The notes under the pieces were generated by a model, which was not told the origin of the DNA, made no database searches, and was given only the letters and a program-made list of their open reading frames with translations. DNA of 9,824 bases from Ga0074139 sp046336825 (GTDB taxonomy: Bacteria > Bdellovibrionota > Bdellovibrionia > Bdellovibrionales > Bdellovibrionaceae). This document shows, in pieces, positions 7,240 through 9,824 of the stretch (its first letter is position 1; every line of letters starts with the position of its first letter). Made by a program: the position numbers and the translations under genes. The stretch is from contig JBKDFX010000151.1 in NCBI GenBank assembly GCA_046336825.1, positions 1 to 9,824 on the forward strand, given 5' to 3'.

Positions 7240-7966
7240 TCTCATCCAGTTTATTTTGCATGATGGATCTCACATGATCTTGCAGTGCTTTCCGGTTGTC
7301 AGATCTAAAGCCTTCTGTCGACAGTGCCGGCAGAACATCCAATGTGATTAAGCTATTGAGCTGTTTTCTATTGGGAATCAATTGATCTTTGTTCATCACT
7401 TGATGGGCTCCGCAAACAATCACTGGGATCAAATCCACCTCGGCCGAGAGAGCAAACAAAAAGGGGCCTGCTTTAAAATTTTGCAAAGTCCATGGGGTTC
7501 TCGTTCTTTCTCCTTCAGGGGCCAGAGCGATTTTTTCACCGGACTTCAAACGATGGGTGGACTGTTCATAAATTTGATAAACATGATCTCGGCGAGCCCT
7601 GTCGATGGGGAGAATTCCAGCTCTCTTCATCGCCCAACCAAAAAAAGGAATGCTAAAAAGTTCTCTTTTAGCTCCGAAACGCATATCGGGTAGAAAACCC
7701 ACCATGGCAAAGATATCAAAAAAACTGGTGTGGTTAAATAAGACGACTCCCCCACTTTTATAAGGCCAATTTTCAAGGCCACGGGTTTGCACTTGCACAC
7801 CAAATAAAAAACAAGTCCATCGACCCCATATTTTCATCACTTTACGCTGCCGACGAAAAGAATCCATCCCGTAGCTTAAACAAATGCCCAAAATTGAAAG
7901 AACTAAAGTCAAAACTATGAAAACAGGTCCCATCAGGAATGAGCGTAAATACGGGGTAAAATTCAC
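7181..7966 (-). CDS. plsC: 1-acyl-sn-glycerol-3-phosphate acyltransferase (PlsC type)
   Basis: This 261-aa inner-membrane protein should acylate lysophosphatidic acid to phosphatidic acid in phospholipid synthesis. One membrane segment is seen at about 13-33. The family blocks follow in order: NHTSFFD with the catalytic H79-x4-D84; GAKREL with K100, then IPFFGW; PEGERTR (150-156) binding the phosphate; and VDLIPVIV around P181. Length is normal for the family. The start is a GTG at 7964-7966 whose bases overlap the TGA of the preceding gene (GTGA, 4 bp), with AAAGAG about 6 nt upstream, so translation is very likely coupled to the RelA/SpoT-like gene. The 3' end overlaps the convergent SH3-domain gene by 59 bp; no terminator is evident. 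Related lysophospholipid acyltransferases with other head groups cannot be excluded. Confidence 0.92.
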   Translation of the reverse strand: MNFTPYLRSFLMGPVFIVLTLVLSILGICLSYGMDSFRRQRKVMKIWGRWTCFLFGVQVQTRGLENWPYKSGGVVLFNHTSFFDIFAMVGFLPDMRFGAKRELFSIPFFGWAMKRAGILPIDRARRDHVYQIYEQSTHRLKSGEKIALAPEGERTRTPWTLQNFKAGPFLFALSAEVDLIPVIVCGAHQVMNKDQLIPNRKQLNSLITLDVLPALSTEGFRSDNRKALQDHVRSIMQNKLDEIKGAGTSHGKGHGILSEPS

Positions 7967-9048
7967 TGGGGACTCTTTGTATTTGCAACGGGAAATACAC
8001 GAGCTCGAGCAGCTGCCGTTTGGCGCTCTTTATAAGCGGCGTGTTCCACCGGACCCGACTGAGTCAGTTGGTAGGAGTTTTCGTCCATAATCTGCACTTC
8101 AAAGGGATAAAAAAAGTGAAACCCTTCACTTTGATCTGCAGGCTGAATGCGAATCAACTGCCGACAAATGAATTTTATAAATCGAAAATTTCGATCCGAC
8201 TGATCATTGGGCTTGCGCAAAAATTCCTGGTTGCTGTTCTTAAGTTCGGCTTCCATGGCCTGCTCAACTTGCACAGAATCAAAAATTTGTTTTTGCTCGA
8301 GCTGTTGACAAACCTTAACAAAAAGATCCACAGGGTAAACATTATTGGAAGACTGATCCGGCATAATATGGGGAAAGCTAATTCGATTTTCTTCAACCAA
8401 AAAGCGAATCAATCGAAAACTGTCAAAAATAGTTTTGGTCACAAAACGAATTCCAATTTTATCAAAAACTCGCATGGCCAAAGCTTCGGGTTTGGCTAAA
8501 AGTTTGATCACGGCACTGGACGTGTTTTTAAAAGGCTTCGTTTGAAAATGCAGAAGTTCAATACGCTTTCCCGCAAGCGAAGGTCCACTCAAATAAATCT
8601 GACTGCCTTCATGGAAAATAATGGATTCAAATTGGGATAGAATTTGTTCCTGGATTTCTTTAGCAAAAAAACTAAACAGATCATTATCTGCATGCATAAA
8701 TACATGCATACACCTCAGCACTGCGCAGGCCCAGGGCTGTAAAGAATCTTGAGGTGATCGGGAAGCAAATAAAAGAAGAAGACGAATGTCTTCTAACACT
8801 TTGGGATCCCGGACTTCAGAGGGGATTTCATTTTCAGAAAATCCTAACTTTTCTGTCATCAAAACTAAGGATCTTCGATGCTTTTGCCAAAGGGTTTCAA
8901 GATGTTGTTTGTTATTATAATCAAAACCATAGGCCTTTAAAAAAGCATTGGCCCCTTCCAAATTGTGAATCTGCAAGCGAGACATATCAATGGCCGAACG
9001 GCCACCTGCAATAGTATTCAACATGTCGGGATCAAATCGAAAGTTCAT
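7963..9048 (-). CDS. Conserved hypothetical protein with RelA/SpoT-like nucleotidyltransferase motifs
   Basis: This 361-aa protein has no signal peptide or membrane segment. From memory it resembles uncharacterised deltaproteobacterial and Bdellovibrio proteins (perhaps TIGR04552); I cannot check this. The N-terminal half (1-150) is mostly helical and unrecognised, with H115-x3-H119-x-D121. The C-terminal half carries RelA/SpoT synthetase-like motifs in the right order: K174-x2-S177-x4-K182, D196-K-I-G-I-R201 (like the metal-binding D-x-x-G-I-R), F288-R-F-I-K292 in place of Y-R-S-L-H, FEVQI at 316-320 (like E-I-Q-I-R-T), and GPVEHAAYK at 332-340 (like H-x-x-Y-K). Alternative starts lie upstream (GTG 9051, ATG 9075, TTG 9087), but those at 9075 and 9087 fall inside a terminator-like hairpin, so I chose the ATG at 9048. 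Its AGAG ribosome site is weak. The stop overlaps the plsC start. A (p)ppGpp-type activity is inferred, and the altered Tyr and His positions could mean another nucleotide substrate or none. Confidence 0.85.
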   Translation of the reverse strand: MNFRFDPDMLNTIAGGRSAIDMSRLQIHNLEGANAFLKAYGFDYNNKQHLETLWQKHRRSLVLMTEKLGFSENEIPSEVRDPKVLEDIRLLLLFASRSPQDSLQPWACAVLRCMHVFMHADNDLFSFFAKEIQEQILSQFESIIFHEGSQIYLSGPSLAGKRIELLHFQTKPFKNTSSAVIKLLAKPEALAMRVFDKIGIRFVTKTIFDSFRLIRFLVEENRISFPHIMPDQSSNNVYPVDLFVKVCQQLEQKQIFDSVQVEQAMEAELKNSNQEFLRKPNDQSDRNFRFIKFICRQLIRIQPADQSEGFHFFYPFEVQIMDENSYQLTQSGPVEHAAYKERQTAAARARVFPVANTKSPQ

Positions 9049-9063
9049 CACTCTGAAAATAAG

Positions 9064-9087
9064 TTGAACGCCCATTTGGGCGTTCAA
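9064..9087 (-). terminator. Intrinsic terminator or attenuator between the lipoprotein and RelA/SpoT-like genes
   Basis: A perfect 10-bp stem, TTGAACGCCC pairing with GGGCGTTCAA around a 4-nt AAAT loop, is followed on the minus strand by CTTATTTTC. That fits a Rho-independent terminator 33 bp beyond the lipoprotein stop. On the plus strand no T-rich tail follows, so it acts leftward. The stem ends only 15 bp before the ATG at 9048, leaving no room for a complete promoter after it. Confidence 0.75.
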
Positions 9088-9120
9088 TCAAGTCATGATG
9101 CATTCTAGCTTTTATCGTTA

Positions 9121-9714
9121 TTAAATACCGGCTAAAGCACAACCGTTCATGATAAATTCACCTAAAGAACCTTGTGCTCCGCTGGTGTTTTGAAACCATA
9201 TTTCACCTCGCACAGAGGCGTCTGCTTGGCGTTGACCTCTCAAGGTTACAGTTCCTGCTGAATCCTGGTACACCGCTTGGAAAGTACCTGTTCCCAACAC
9301 CTGACCACTTTGACCATTCATAGGAACTTCGATGACTCCCAGTGTTTGGTAGTTGGAATCAAAAATTCTGAGTAACAATCTTGAATTGGCTGCAACAAAA
9401 CTTCCGCCTCTAAAGTCAGCTGAAAACTGAATGTCCACACCTGTGGTGGAGCTGTTGTAATTGGGATCCACATAGCCCACTTGGGAATCACCTGTGAAAG
9501 CTTGGATGGTTTGGGTGTACATTTCAGTGGTCATTCCATTGCTGAAAACACGACCCCAGTAATTCGTGGGACAGGTGGTGGAGCCAGTTCCTGGATTTGT
9601 TGGAGCTGCTGATAAAGCATTCATTCTGTTGGATCGAATATTGTCTGATTTTTTCTTAGCGCAGGCTCCCAGTCCTAGAGTCGCGATAATTAGTAACATC
9701 ATTTTTAATTTCAT
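9121..9714 (-). CDS. Exported lipoprotein of unknown function
   Basis: This 197-aa protein has a lipoprotein signal peptide: Lys2 and Lys4, hydrophobic 5-16, and the lipobox L15-G-A-C18. C18 would be lipidated; with Ala at +2 the E. coli rule predicts the outer membrane. A lysine-rich and Ser/Asn/Pro/Gly-rich linker (20-47) leads to a beta-prone domain rich in Gly, Thr, Ser and Gln. Two further cysteines, C48 and C192, bracket this domain and could form a disulfide closing it. No family is recognised. I chose the ATG at 9712-9714, with GAGG 5 nt upstream; the in-frame GTG two codons earlier lies within the ribosome site itself. The gene ends in a double TAA and is preceded by a sigma-54-type promoter. 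Confidence 0.85.
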   Translation of the reverse strand: MKLKMMLLIIATLGLGACAKKKSDNIRSNRMNALSAAPTNPGTGSTTCPTNYWGRVFSNGMTTEMYTQTIQAFTGDSQVGYVDPNYNSSTTGVDIQFSADFRGGSFVAANSRLLLRIFDSNYQTLGVIEVPMNGQSGQVLGTGTFQAVYQDSAGTVTLRGQRQADASVRGEIWFQNTSGAQGSLGEFIMNGCALAGI

Positions 9715-9737
9715 ATGCACCTCACAATTAGATGTAA

Positions 9738-9753
9738 GGCAAGTGGTGTGCCA
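9738..9753 (-). promoter_or_regulatory. Sigma-54 (RpoN) promoter of the lipoprotein gene
   Basis: On the minus strand the sequence is TGGCAC-ACCAC-TTGC, which matches the -24/-12 consensus TGGCAC-N5-TTGC with the required GG-N10-GC spacing. Transcription would begin near 9727, about 13 nt before the ATG at 9714, so the leader would just contain the GAGG ribosome site. Sigma-54 promoters need an enhancer-binding activator. Confidence 0.7.
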
Positions 9754-9794
9754 GAGCTTTAAATTGAATTTGCACAGAAGAGAGACACTCTTTG

Positions 9795-9806
9795 TTCAAC
9801 TTTGAA
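9795..9806. promoter_or_regulatory. Possible enhancer-protein binding site
   Basis: The perfect inverted repeat TTCAA-CT-TTGAA lies about 68-79 bp upstream of the predicted sigma-54 start. Activator sites usually sit 70-150 bp upstream. The arms are short and AT-rich, so chance is possible, and the window ends just beyond it. Confidence 0.25.
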
Positions 9807-9824
9807 ACGCAATTTAACTCGAGG

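Noticed and set aside
7315..7324. Perfect 10-bp palindrome CTGTCGACAG, similar to TGTCGACA at 5591-5598
   Set aside because: It is inside the plsC coding region, the shared core is only 8 bp, and two copies are too few to call a site family.
8020..8499. A 159-codon open frame on the plus strand opposite the RelA/SpoT-like gene
   Set aside because: It lies entirely antisense to a well-supported gene, has no ribosome site, and its composition is that of a mirrored coding sequence.
8689..8711. Repeated palindromic ATGCAT elements
   Set aside because: They fall in the codons for H115-V-F-M-H119-A-D of the 361-aa protein; repeated His and Met codons explain them.
9757..9824. Open reading on the minus strand from the window edge, ending in TAA, as a possible end of an upstream gene
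   Set aside because: Only about 20 codons are visible, another frame is also open, and the stretch overlaps the likely activator region of the sigma-54 promoter; it cannot be called from this window.

Overview
The window looks like a chromosomal segment from a predatory bacterium of the Bdellovibrionota (Bdellovibrio or a relative). This is an inference. It rests on moderately low GC, many AAGGA-type ribosome binding sites, a fused isobutyryl-CoA mutase beside fatty-acid enzymes, several exported proteins of unknown function, and a conserved hypothetical of a type I associate with Bdellovibrio and myxobacteria. No mobile element, CRISPR array, tRNA or rRNA is visible.

Left part (35-4993, minus strand): an acyl-CoA metabolism cluster read in the order 3-hydroxyacyl-CoA dehydrogenase (Hbd type), enoyl-CoA hydratase, then fused isobutyryl-CoA mutase IcmF. 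The first two genes overlap by 11 bp and IcmF follows after 62 bp. Together they would interconvert n-butyryl- and isobutyryl-type CoA thioesters and run the hydration and dehydrogenation steps of beta-oxidation or butyryl-CoA metabolism. Upstream on the same strand (5091-5477) is a small exported four-cysteine protein of unknown function.

Middle (5478-5853): a 376-bp divergent intergenic region with no gene, holding weak promoter-like elements and several short palindromes. A rightward gene (5854-7239) encodes an exported protein with two SH3-like domains and two Asp-box motifs. Its 3' end overlaps by 59 bp the 3' end of the convergent acyltransferase gene.

Right part (7181-9824, minus strand): a lipoprotein gene (9121-9714), a strong hairpin, a 361-aa protein, and a PlsC-type 1-acyl-glycerol-3-phosphate acyltransferase whose GTG start overlaps the preceding TGA stop by 4 bp. 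Two observations stand out here. The lipoprotein is preceded by an almost ideal sigma-54 promoter (TGGCAC-N5-TTGC, GG-N10-GC). The 361-aa protein carries, in the right order, degenerate versions of the RelA/SpoT (p)ppGpp-synthetase motifs (K..S, D..GIR, Y-R-S-L-H-like, E-x-Q-I, H..YK). A divergent nucleotidyltransferase translationally coupled to phospholipid synthesis, behind an attenuator-like hairpin and possibly under sigma-54 control, is the best candidate for an undescribed system in this window.
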